This document shows positions 1 through 5,251 of a stretch of 7,723 nt of DNA, one piece after another (positions within the stretch are counted from its first letter, which is position 1; each line of letters begins with the position of its first letter). The stretch is taken from positions 1-7,723 of the forward strand of contig CANCAR010000124.1 of assembly GCA_947374125.1 (NCBI GenBank), read 5' to 3'. The translations under genes and the position numbers were made by a program. Under the pieces are notes generated by a model. It ran no database searches, was not told the DNA's origin, and saw nothing but the letters and a program-made list of their open reading frames with translations. The stretch is from Hyphomicrobiales bacterium. GTDB taxonomy: Bacteria; Pseudomonadota; Alphaproteobacteria; Rhizobiales; Beijerinckiaceae.

Positions 1-141
1 GTAACGCAGATCGGCTGTATAGAATCGCGATCGGCGCGTCGCCTCAGCCCAAGCCTTCCATTTTGGAGCATAGTCAGCGGCGTCCGCCACGCTTAGGCGG
101 GGGTTATATTCCACCTCAAACCAATTTGGATCCTGCGTCAT
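1..141 (-). CDS. Alpha/beta hydrolase, N-terminal fragment (arylformamidase/BD-FAE-like)
   Basis: Only the first 47 codons are present; the gene continues past the left edge. The start is an ATG (complement of 139-141) with an AGAGGA ribosome-binding site about 8 nt upstream. The peptide begins MTQDPNWFEVEYNPR and reaches a DLRY segment near residue 44. This D-W-F/L-x-x-x-Y-N-x-R opening followed by a Trp/Ala-rich helix and a D-x-x-Y strand is what I recognise from small alpha/beta hydrolases related to kynurenine formamidase and esterase/lipase proteins. The catalytic Ser, Asp and His lie outside the window, so the activity cannot be confirmed. It is divergent from the SDR-BKACE pair with 84 bp between the two starts, which suggests shared regulation. 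It could act on an ester, amide or lactone in the same pathway, but that is inference. Confidence 0.6.
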   Translation of the reverse strand, partial: MTQDPNWFEVEYNPRLSVADAADYAPKWKAWAEATRRSRFYTADLRY

Positions 142-160
142 CCCGTATATCCTCTTGCCC

Positions 161-190
161 TTGCCTTGTTGGCCGCCCGTCGCATACGAT
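161..190 (+). promoter_or_regulatory. Candidate sigma-70 promoter for the SDR-BKACE operon
   Basis: A TTGCCT hexamer at 161-166 and TACGAT at 185-190 are separated by 18 nt, each matching 4 of 6 consensus positions. Transcription would start near 197 and give a leader of about 30 nt before the ATG at 226. This would exclude the upstream in-frame TTG at 166 as a start. The spacing and leader length are plausible, but the hexamers are weak, so the call is tentative. Confidence 0.3.
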
Positions 191-215
191 CAGTAAACCC
201 GCCATACGGCAAGCC

Positions 216-219
216 GGAG
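216..219 (+). promoter_or_regulatory. Ribosome-binding site deciding the SDR start
   Basis: GGAG lies 6 nt before the ATG at 226. The longer in-frame reading from TTG at 166 would add 20 residues that resemble no SDR N-terminus, so this site supports the shorter protein. Confidence 0.6.
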
Positions 220-225
220 TTCATC

Positions 226-1017
226 ATGTCAGCCCCTCTTGAGACGTTCGCGCTTCCGAAAGTCACGCGCGTTGTTGTAACCGCCGGGGCATCGGGGATC
301 GGCCGGGCGGTCGCCGATTTATTGATTGCGCATGGGGCGCGGGTTCACATATGCGATGTCGATGACACGCATTTGGCCGATTTCCGGGCCAGCCATCCGG
401 AGCATACGGCGACAAAGGCCGATGTATCCTCAGAAGCCGATGTGGCGCGACTGTTTGACGAGGCCGCAAACGCGCTTGGTGGCTTGGATGCCCTCATCAA
501 CAATGCCGGCATCGCGGGGCCAACGGGCAAGGTCGAAGATCTATCAGTCGCCGATTGGCGGCGGACGCTCGATATCTGCCTCACCGGGCAATTTCTATGC
601 ACGCAGCATGCGGTGCCGATGATCAAGGCTGCAGGCGGCGGATCGCTGGTTAATCTGTCTTCCGCTGCTGGCCGATTTGGTTACGCGTTTCGGACCCCCT
701 ATGCGGCGGCCAAATGGGGCGTGATCGGCTTCACCCAAAGCCTTGCGAAGGAATTGGGGCCGGACAATATCCGCGTCAACGCAATCTTGCCCGGCATTGT
801 GGAAGGTCCGCGCATGACCAATGTCATCAAAGCGCGCGCCGAGCAGACCGGCGTCTCCTATGCCGAGATGGAAAAGACCTATCTCGATCGCGTCTCGATG
901 CGGCGAATGGTGACGGCGGGCGATGTGGCCGCCACGATTCTTTTCCTGCTATCGGCGGCAGGTCGGCATATTTCTGGCCAATCGCTTGGCGTCGATGGCA
1001 ATGTCGAGGCGCTTTAG
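226..1017 (+). CDS. Short-chain dehydrogenase/reductase (SDR), NAD(H)-type
   Basis: This is a classical SDR of 263 aa, the usual family length. The Rossmann cofactor motif TAGASGIG is at residues 19-26, an Asp closes beta-2 (HICD, D44), which usually favours NAD(H) over NADP(H), ADV (65-67) contacts the adenine, and NNAG is at 92-95. The catalytic residues are S146, Y159 and K163 in YAAAK. The fourth catalytic position, normally Asn 28 residues before the Ser (in v-N-L-t-G), appears to be C118 (DICLTG). The C-terminus has the ISGQ...VDG motif at the cofactor/tetramer end. ATG 226 is chosen for its GGAG site. The BKACE gene follows after 28 nt, so the two are probably cotranscribed. I infer that it oxidises a 3-hydroxy acid, or a similar secondary alcohol, to the ketone used by BKACE. 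The family is certain; the substrate is unknown, and a ketoreductase role remains possible. Confidence 0.93.
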   Translation: MSAPLETFALPKVTRVVVTAGASGIGRAVADLLIAHGARVHICDVDDTHLADFRASHPEHTATKADVSSEADVARLFDEAANALGGLDALINNAGIAGPTGKVEDLSVADWRRTLDICLTGQFLCTQHAVPMIKAAGGGSLVNLSSAAGRFGYAFRTPYAAAKWGVIGFTQSLAKELGPDNIRVNAILPGIVEGPRMTNVIKARAEQTGVSYAEMEKTYLDRVSMRRMVTAGDVAATILFLLSAAGRHISGQSLGVDGNVEAL

Positions 1018-1045
1018 CCTAAAAGAATAAAAAGGGACTCGACCT

Positions 1046-1993
1046 ATGGCCAAGCAGCGCAAAGTCATCATCACCTGTGCGATAACAGGTGCGATCCATA
1101 CGCCGTCTATGTCGCCGCATTTGCCGGTGACACCGGAGGAAATCGCGTCCTCCGCGATTGAGGCCGCCAAAGCGGGTGCTGCCATTGTGCATTTGCATGC
1201 GCGCAACCCCGAAAGCGGTAGGCCAGATCAATCGCCCGAAGCCTTTGGAAGGTTTTTATCGACCATCGCCAAAGCATCCGATGTGGTAATCAACCTCACC
1301 ACCGGTGGTGCGCCCTCTATGACGGTAGCAGAGCGTGTACAGCCTGCTGCGCATTTTCAGCCAGAGCTGGCGTCGCTTAATATGGGTTCGATGAATTTTG
1401 GATTGTTTCCCATGCTAGGGCGGTTCTCAGCTTTCAAGCATGAGTGGGAACCCGTCGTGCTCGAAAACTCGCGCGATCTGGTTTTCCGCAATACCTTCAA
1501 GGACATCGAATATGTTCTGTCCACGCTGCATGATGCGGGCACGCAGTTTGAATATGAATGCTACGACACCGCGCATCTCTATAATCTCGCGCATTTCCTT
1601 GACCGGAAGCTCGTGACACCGCCTTTGTTTGTGCAAACTGTCTTTGGGATATTGGGTGGTATCGGTCCTCACCCTGATGATGTGATGCATATGAAGCGCA
1701 CGGCGGATCGTCTGTTTGGCGATGCGTTCGAATGGTCCGTGCTCGGCGCCGGTCGCAACCAAATGCCGATTGCGGCGATTTCGGCAGCCATTGGCGGCCA
1801 TGTGCGCGTAGGGCTTGAGGACTCGATCTGGGCAGGACCGGGGCGGCTCGCCGTTTCAAACGCAGAACAGGTTGCTACCGTGCGCGGGCTTATCGAAGGG
1901 CTTGGCCACGCCATTGCCACGCCCGACGAGGCGCGAGCGATGCTCGGCTTGAAAGGTCGCTCGCAGGTGGGTCGGGAGATGAGCCATCTCTGA
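1046..1993 (+). CDS. Beta-keto acid cleavage enzyme (BKACE/DUF849, 3-keto-5-aminohexanoate cleavage family)
   Basis: The protein is 315 aa, slightly long for this TIM-barrel family (commonly about 270-310). Known members are cytosolic metal enzymes that condense a 3-keto acid with acetyl-CoA and cleave it to acetoacetate plus a new acyl-CoA. Family signatures seen in order are KVIITCAITGAIHTPSMSP near the N-terminus, the zinc-binding HLH (H49, H51) in VHLHAR, NLTTGG at 83-88, LNMGSMNFG at 111-119, FGILGGIG at 200-207, a GAGR segment at 234-237, and HVRVGLEDS, whose E258 is the expected third zinc ligand. The start has AAAGGGA 8 nt upstream. It follows the SDR by 28 nt and converges on the adenine deaminase. 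The original member acts in lysine fermentation, but BKACEs take many substrates (dehydrocarnitine, for example), so the exact keto acid is open. The SDR partner fits a 3-hydroxy acid to 3-keto acid to acyl-CoA route. Confidence 0.93.
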   Translation: MAKQRKVIITCAITGAIHTPSMSPHLPVTPEEIASSAIEAAKAGAAIVHLHARNPESGRPDQSPEAFGRFLSTIAKASDVVINLTTGGAPSMTVAERVQPAAHFQPELASLNMGSMNFGLFPMLGRFSAFKHEWEPVVLENSRDLVFRNTFKDIEYVLSTLHDAGTQFEYECYDTAHLYNLAHFLDRKLVTPPLFVQTVFGILGGIGPHPDDVMHMKRTADRLFGDAFEWSVLGAGRNQMPIAAISAAIGGHVRVGLEDSIWAGPGRLAVSNAEQVATVRGLIEGLGHAIATPDEARAMLGLKGRSQVGREMSHL

Positions 1994-2019
1994 GATTGAA
2001 TCCGGAAACAGTTTCAATC
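1994..2019 (+). terminator. Possible weak hairpin terminator after BKACE
   Basis: GATTGAA at 1994-2000 pairs with TTCAATC at 2013-2019 across a 12-nt loop, immediately after the BKACE stop codon. There is no strong U-tract behind it, only a mixed AT-rich stretch. The 83-bp gap between two convergent genes is a natural place for termination, but the stem is short and AT-rich. Confidence 0.3.
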
Positions 2020-2076
2020 CTTTGAATTTAAATATGATTACGTCGCTTTTTGATGTTTTGAATCATCCCGATTCGT

Positions 2077-3099
2077 TTACCGGAAATCAAATCGGTCGAC
2101 GAAATCATCAAACGCCTCCAACGCCTTTCGTTTGGCGGGTTGGGGCATGAAGGATGAGAGGAAGGCATTCCGGCCAAGGGTAACAATCTCGCTGACCTCA
2201 AGCGCCAGCGCCTTTTGGATGGCCAAGAAATTATCCGTGAGGTAGCCGCCGAAATAGGACGGATCGTCCGAATTCACAGTGACCAACAATCCCGCTTTAA
2301 GCATCCGTCGAAGGGGGTGTTGCGTAAGATCCGGACAGACCTGTAACCGCTGGTTGGAGAGCGGGCACACAGTCATGGGCACCTGATCGCGTGCGAGCCG
2401 ACGAACTAACGCTTCATCTTCTAGAGCACGATTGCCATGATCGATCCGTTGCACCTGTAAATCGTCAAGCGCTTCGCAGACATAGGCTGGCGGGCCTTCC
2501 TCGCCCGCATGGGCAACGGTGATAAAGCCGTTCTCACGGGCCTCGCGAAACACGCCAGAGAACTTCGAGGGCGGATGACCCTTTTCGGACGAATCAAGTC
2601 CAACCGCAAAAATATGGTCTTTGCAGCGACAGGCGTGTTTGAGTGTGTCAAACGCTTCTTCCTCCGGCAAATGCCGCAGGAAGCACATGATCAGCTTTGA
2701 CGTGATGCCAAAATCTCGTTCAGCACGCTCCAGCGCATCAACAAGGCCGGACAAAACCGTATCGAACGATACGCCGCGCGCTGTATGACCTTGCGGATCA
2801 AAGAAAATTTCAACATGCCGCACATTTTGCGCGTGCATCTTGGTGAGATAAGCGAAAGCGAGATCGAAAAAATCGCGCGACGTCACAAGCACGGACATGC
2901 CTGCGTAATAGACGTCGAGAAAATCCTGTAAGGATCCGAAGGCGAAAGCGCGTCTCACCTCGTCAACATCCACGTAGGGAAGTTGAATATGATTGCGATG
3001 GGCCAGCTCCATCATCATTTCAGGCTCTAGCGTGCCCTCAATATGAAGGTGAAGTTCGGCCTTCGGCATGGCCTTTATGAAACGAACAAGCGTTTCCAT
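2077..3099 (-). CDS. Adenine deaminase, adenosine-deaminase superfamily (type 2)
   Basis: This 340-aa cytosolic metal enzyme probably hydrolyses adenine to hypoxanthine and ammonia for purine salvage or nitrogen release. Zinc ligands are H17 and H19 in ELHLHIEGTLEPE, H197 in VAHAGEEGPP and D278 in VNSDDP; E200 is the catalytic acid and H221 in RIDHG the active-site His. Features pointing to adenine rather than adenosine deaminase are HIEGTLEPE instead of HVHLDG, FFDPQGHTARGV (99-110), GLDSSEKGHPPSKF (167-180), VCPLSNQRLQV (244-254) and SDDPSYFGGY (277-286). The start at ATG 3099 is preferred because GAAAGG sits 5 nt upstream; a GTG two codons earlier overlaps that site. It lies downstream of the cold-shock gene on the same strand, with two hairpins between them, so readthrough is probably limited. 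It converges on BKACE. Adenosine as substrate is less likely but possible. Confidence 0.92.
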   Translation of the reverse strand: METLVRFIKAMPKAELHLHIEGTLEPEMMMELAHRNHIQLPYVDVDEVRRAFAFGSLQDFLDVYYAGMSVLVTSRDFFDLAFAYLTKMHAQNVRHVEIFFDPQGHTARGVSFDTVLSGLVDALERAERDFGITSKLIMCFLRHLPEEEAFDTLKHACRCKDHIFAVGLDSSEKGHPPSKFSGVFREARENGFITVAHAGEEGPPAYVCEALDDLQVQRIDHGNRALEDEALVRRLARDQVPMTVCPLSNQRLQVCPDLTQHPLRRMLKAGLLVTVNSDDPSYFGGYLTDNFLAIQKALALEVSEIVTLGRNAFLSSFMPQPAKRKALEAFDDFVDRFDFR

Positions 3100-3129
3100 C
3101 GGCACCTTTCAGGGCGCACGTTGTTATTC

Positions 3130-3147
3130 GGGCTTAACCGAAAGCCC
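3130..3147 (-). terminator. Hairpin in the leader of the adenine deaminase gene
   Basis: A perfect 6-bp stem GGGCTT/AAGCCC (3130-3135 with 3142-3147) encloses a 6-nt loop. It lies between the cold-shock stop codon and the deaminase start, on transcripts reading the minus strand. No U-tract follows, so it could be the second half of a terminator region or a structured 5' leader of the deaminase mRNA. Confidence 0.3.
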
Positions 3148-3161
3148 ACCTTAAACGCGTG

Positions 3162-3187
3162 GGAGGGGGTACAAGCTCCCCTCCTCC
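3162..3187 (-). terminator. GC-rich hairpin downstream of the cold-shock gene
   Basis: GGAGG at 3162-3166 pairs with CCTCC at 3183-3187, and GGG at 3167-3169 with CCC at 3179-3181, with one bulged base. The stem starts 17 nt beyond the cold-shock stop codon. It is very GC-rich but lacks a clear U-tract. It probably protects the 3' end of, or terminates, the cold-shock transcript. Confidence 0.4.
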
Positions 3188-3203
3188 AGACCTCAAAACC
3201 GGC

Positions 3204-3413
3204 TCAGCCGACCCTGAGATTACCCGCGCTGGTCTTGTTCTTCCGCGGGTCCATAATCAGTTCGAAACTGACCTTTTGTTTTTCCTGCAGTTCCGCCAAA
3301 CCGGCCTGCTGGACAGCCGAAATATGAACGAAAACGTCCGCACCGCCGCCATCCGGTTGAATGAAGCCATAGCCCTTGGTTGCATTAAACCACTTAACAA
3401 TTCCTGTCGCCAT
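3204..3413 (-). CDS. Cold-shock domain protein (CspA family)
   Basis: This is a single OB-fold cold-shock domain of 69 aa, the standard length, which binds single-stranded RNA/DNA in the cytoplasm and acts as an RNA chaperone. The opening MATGIVKWFNATKGYGFIQP carries RNP1 (KGYGFI, 13-18), and RNP2 is VFVHI (27-31). The C-terminus (NKTSAGNLRVG) replaces the usual QAANV ending with a slightly more basic tail. The start is ATG 3413 with GAGGA 4 nt upstream; the frame stays open upstream to a TTG at 3482, but the added 23 residues have no family counterpart. About 200 bp separates it from the divergent DUF3297 gene, enough for the long 5' leader common in csp mRNAs. It could be induced by cold, stress or growth phase; the sequence does not say which. 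Confidence 0.95.
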   Translation of the reverse strand: MATGIVKWFNATKGYGFIQPDGGGADVFVHISAVQQAGLAELQEKQKVSFELIMDPRKNKTSAGNLRVG

Positions 3414-3612
3414 CACGTCCTCGAAGAAATCCGTCACCCATTGACGAAGCTTGAACGTAACCTGCAATTTTAACGATGGCAATATTTCGGTGGATAAAAA
3501 CTTTTTTTGACGGTTTTAGGACAATGCCTCTTTTAAATGCGTCATCATGAAACAGGTTTGCAAAGCAGACTTATGTCGATAAAACAGCGTTTCGAATATT
3601 CAGGATAAATCA
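3414..3612. other. Divergent intergenic region between csp and DUF3297 genes
   Basis: This 199-bp AT-rich stretch has no supported gene. It must hold promoters for both neighbours and the leader of the cold-shock mRNA. A run of A then T (around 3496-3508, AAAAAC followed by a T-tract) can fold back on itself. No riboswitch or sRNA was recognised. Confidence 0.5.
3507..3536 (+). promoter_or_regulatory. Candidate promoter for the DUF3297 gene
   Basis: TTGACG at 3507-3512 matches 5 of 6 of the -35 consensus. TTTTAA at 3531-3536, 18 nt later, is a poor -10 (3 of 6). The resulting leader would be about 70 nt. The -35 is good and the -10 weak. Confidence 0.3.
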
Positions 3613-3861
3613 ATGACTGATCAGCTTCCCGACCGCCTTTCCATCCATACGAATAGCCCGTTTCACAATGCTGCCTTACTGGAGAGCGGAGTTGGGATTC
3701 GTTTCAACGGCGTGGAAAAAACAAATGTCGAGGAATATTGTGTCAGCGAGGGCTGGGTTCGGGTAGCAGCGGGCACCGCAAAAGACCGCTTTGGCAATTC
3801 GATGACGATCAAGCTTAAGGGTAAGGTTGAGCCGTTTTTAAAAGAAGCGAATGGCGAATAG
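3613..3861 (+). CDS. DUF3297 family protein
   Basis: This is a small 82-aa soluble protein of unknown function. I recognise the DUF3297 core: LPDRLSIHTNSPFHNAALLE at the N-terminus, GIRFNGVEKTNVEEYCVSEG in the middle and WVRVAAGTAKDRFGN followed by a basic LKGKVEPF segment. It has no signal peptide or membrane segment. One Cys (C43) sits in the highly conserved EEYCVSEGW stretch and may be functional, but that is a guess. AGGA lies 7 nt before ATG 3613. The last codons and the TAG stop fall inside the heptamer repeat that begins at 3847, so the extreme C-terminus (EANGE) may be repeat-derived. It is divergent from the cold-shock gene. The family is widespread in proteobacteria; no reaction is assigned. 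Confidence 0.88.
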   Translation: MTDQLPDRLSIHTNSPFHNAALLESGVGIRFNGVEKTNVEEYCVSEGWVRVAAGTAKDRFGNSMTIKLKGKVEPFLKEANGE

Positions 3862-3925
3862 CGAGTAGCGAATGGGGGGAATTAGCCCCTATTCGCTATT
3901 CGCCACTCCCTATTCGCCCCTATCC
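3847..3925. repeat. Heptamer-based inverted repeat between convergent genes
   Basis: The left half has four tandem 7-mers of the form GCGAATA/G (starting 3847, 3854, 3861 and 3868) ending in a G-run. The right half has the complementary 7-mers in strict 7-nt phase (ATTCGCT 3891, ATTCGCC 3898, ACTCCCT 3905, ATTCGCC 3912). Bases 3861-3878 pair with 3886-3903 in an 18-bp stem with a 7-nt loop; two of the pairs are G-U in the plus transcript and would be A-C mismatches in the minus transcript. The TAG stop of the DUF3297 gene and the TAG stop of the hydroxy-acid dehydrogenase gene both lie in it. It may be a dispersed palindromic element, a bidirectional termination or mRNA-stability structure, or both. 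There is no U-tract. Confidence 0.8.
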
Positions 3926-5080
3926 CACCAACCCATTCCGATAAATCGTATGCGCCCCGATATTCGTGATATCGCGTTCGCCGCACAGAGCCATCGTGAT
4001 ATCCATTTCTTTGGCGATGATTTGCAGGGCACGGGTCACGCCCGCCTCGCCGCCCGCGCCTAATCCATAGAGGAACGCGCGGCCGATAAAGGTGGATTTG
4101 GCGCCCAGAGCCACGGCCTTCAGAACATCCTGGCCGGAGCGGATACCGCCATCAAGATAGATTTCGCATTTGCCGCCAACGGCTGCGACGATTTCAGGCA
4201 GAACCCGGATGGAAGACGGAGCGCCATCGAGCTGCCTTCCGCCATGGTTCGATACGATGATCGCATCCGCACCATTGGCGACGGCTGCACGGGCATCGTC
4301 CGCATCCAAAATGCCCTTGACGATGATTTTGCCGCCAAAGCGGTTCTTCACCCAACCGATATCGCTCCAGCTTAGCGTTGGGTCGAACTGCGAGCTTGTC
4401 CAAGCCGATAAGGCGCTGAGATCACCGAGATTGTCGACATGACCGACAAGATTGCGAAAGGTGCGGCGTTGCGTGCCAAGCATACCGAGCGCCCATGCGG
4501 GGCGGGTCGCCATCTGCCAAATATGTTTAGGCGTGAATTTTGGCGGTGCCGAAAGCCCGTTTCGGATATCCTTATGGCGTTGACCTAAGATCTGCAAATC
4601 CATGGTCAGCACCAGTGCAGAGCATTTTGCGGCCTTGGCCCGATCAATCAACCGCTCGATAAATCCCCTGTCGCGCATGACATAAAGCTGGAACCAGAAG
4701 GGTGCGGATGTATTCTCGGCCACATCTTCAATCGAGCAGATGCTCATCGTCGAGAGCGTAAAGGGCACGCCGAATTTTTCAGCCGCTTTGGCCGCTTTGA
4801 TTTCGCCATCGGGGCTTTGCATCCCCGTCAGGCCTGTGGGTGCAAGCGCCACCGGCATGGCAACCGCCTCACCCAGCATATCGGTTTTGAGCGAGCGGCC
4901 TTCCATATTCACGGCAACGCGCTGGCGGAGCATGATTTTTTGAAAATCACTTTCATTCGCCCGATAGGTGCTTTCCGTCCAACTGCCGGAATCGGCGTAA
5001 TCGAAGAACATTTTTGGCACGCGGCGATGGGCCATGCGCTTCAAATCATCAATGGTCAGGCAGGATTGAAGTGCGGACAT
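3920..5080 (-). CDS. lldD: FMN-dependent alpha-hydroxy-acid dehydrogenase (L-lactate dehydrogenase type)
   Basis: This 386-aa TIM-barrel flavoprotein matches the usual LldD/glycolate-oxidase family length. It oxidises an L-2-hydroxy acid, most likely L-lactate to pyruvate, passing electrons from FMN to the respiratory chain (dehydrogenase) or oxygen (oxidase). Key residues are Y28 in FFDYADSG, APTGLTG (80-86), Q131/Y133 in FQLYV, TMD (159-161), R168 in LGQRHKDIRNG, K255 in KIIVKGI contacting the flavin, the catalytic H279 and R282 in SNHGGRQLD, the FMN phosphate site DGGIRSG (310-316) and GRAFLYG (333-339). ATG 5080 is chosen because the protein then starts like its family; GGGA lies 9 nt upstream, while the open frame extends to 5227 with unrelated residues. 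It is divergent from the M20 gene. Mandelate, glycolate or another 2-hydroxy acid is possible, so the gene symbol is provisional. Confidence 0.9.
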   Translation of the reverse strand: MSALQSCLTIDDLKRMAHRRVPKMFFDYADSGSWTESTYRANESDFQKIMLRQRVAVNMEGRSLKTDMLGEAVAMPVALAPTGLTGMQSPDGEIKAAKAAEKFGVPFTLSTMSICSIEDVAENTSAPFWFQLYVMRDRGFIERLIDRAKAAKCSALVLTMDLQILGQRHKDIRNGLSAPPKFTPKHIWQMATRPAWALGMLGTQRRTFRNLVGHVDNLGDLSALSAWTSSQFDPTLSWSDIGWVKNRFGGKIIVKGILDADDARAAVANGADAIIVSNHGGRQLDGAPSSIRVLPEIVAAVGGKCEIYLDGGIRSGQDVLKAVALGAKSTFIGRAFLYGLGAGGEAGVTRALQIIAKEMDITMALCGERDITNIGAHTIYRNGLVG

Positions 5081-5193
5081 TGGCTGTTTTCCCGGAGTAA
5101 GCAAAAAATCATCTGACCTTACCGCTAATCGAAGTTTCAGGCCTTGAGAAGTCCGAACATGGCATGGATGCGCCGCAAAATAGGACGGGACGC

Positions 5194-5223
5194 TTGCCTG
5201 AAGGGCGAGGCACCGCGTATTCT
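5194..5223 (+). promoter_or_regulatory. Candidate sigma-70 promoter for the M20-P1 gene pair
   Basis: TTGCCT (5194-5199) and TATTCT (5218-5223) are separated by 18 nt, each matching 4 of 6 consensus positions. The start of transcription would fall near 5230, about 20 nt before ATG 5252. A TGCCT/AGGCA dyad (5195-5199 with 5208-5212) overlaps the -35 and spacer and could bind a regulator. Tentative. Confidence 0.35.
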
Positions 5224-5239
5224 GCACCCTAAAATGAGT

Positions 5240-5244
5240 GGGGG
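5240..5244 (+). promoter_or_regulatory. Ribosome-binding site deciding the M20 start
   Basis: A GGGGG run (preceded by GAGT) ends 7 nt before ATG 5252. The in-frame ATG at 5234 and TTG at 5144 lack such a site, and the TTG would lie upstream of the candidate promoter. Confidence 0.4.
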
Positions 5245-5251
5245 CGTTAGA

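Noticed and set aside
166..225. N-terminal extension of the SDR from an in-frame TTG
   Set aside because: The 20 extra residues do not resemble an SDR N-terminus, and ATG 226 has a well-placed GGAG; the TTG also overlaps the candidate -35/spacer region.
1427..1859. Minus-strand open frames of about 120 codons inside the BKACE gene
   Set aside because: They are antisense shadows of a strongly conserved enzyme, rich in Arg/His/Pro as expected from out-of-frame GC-rich DNA.
3414..3482. Longer cold-shock protein starting at TTG 3482
   Set aside because: The family starts at M-A-T-G-I-V-K-W-F, and a GAGGA site sits directly before ATG 3413.
3847..3925. CRISPR-like array
   Set aside because: The repeats are 7 nt long, directly abutting without spacers, and arranged as a palindrome.
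5081..5227. N-terminal extension of the hydroxy-acid dehydrogenase that could be read as a targeting sequence
   Set aside because: It is an open frame without family similarity or a convincing ribosome-binding site, and it covers most of the divergent promoter region.
5144..5251. N-terminal extension of the M20 protein from TTG 5144 or ATG 5234
   Set aside because: The extra residues are basic and family-unlike; ATG 5252 has the G-rich site and lies just after the candidate promoter.
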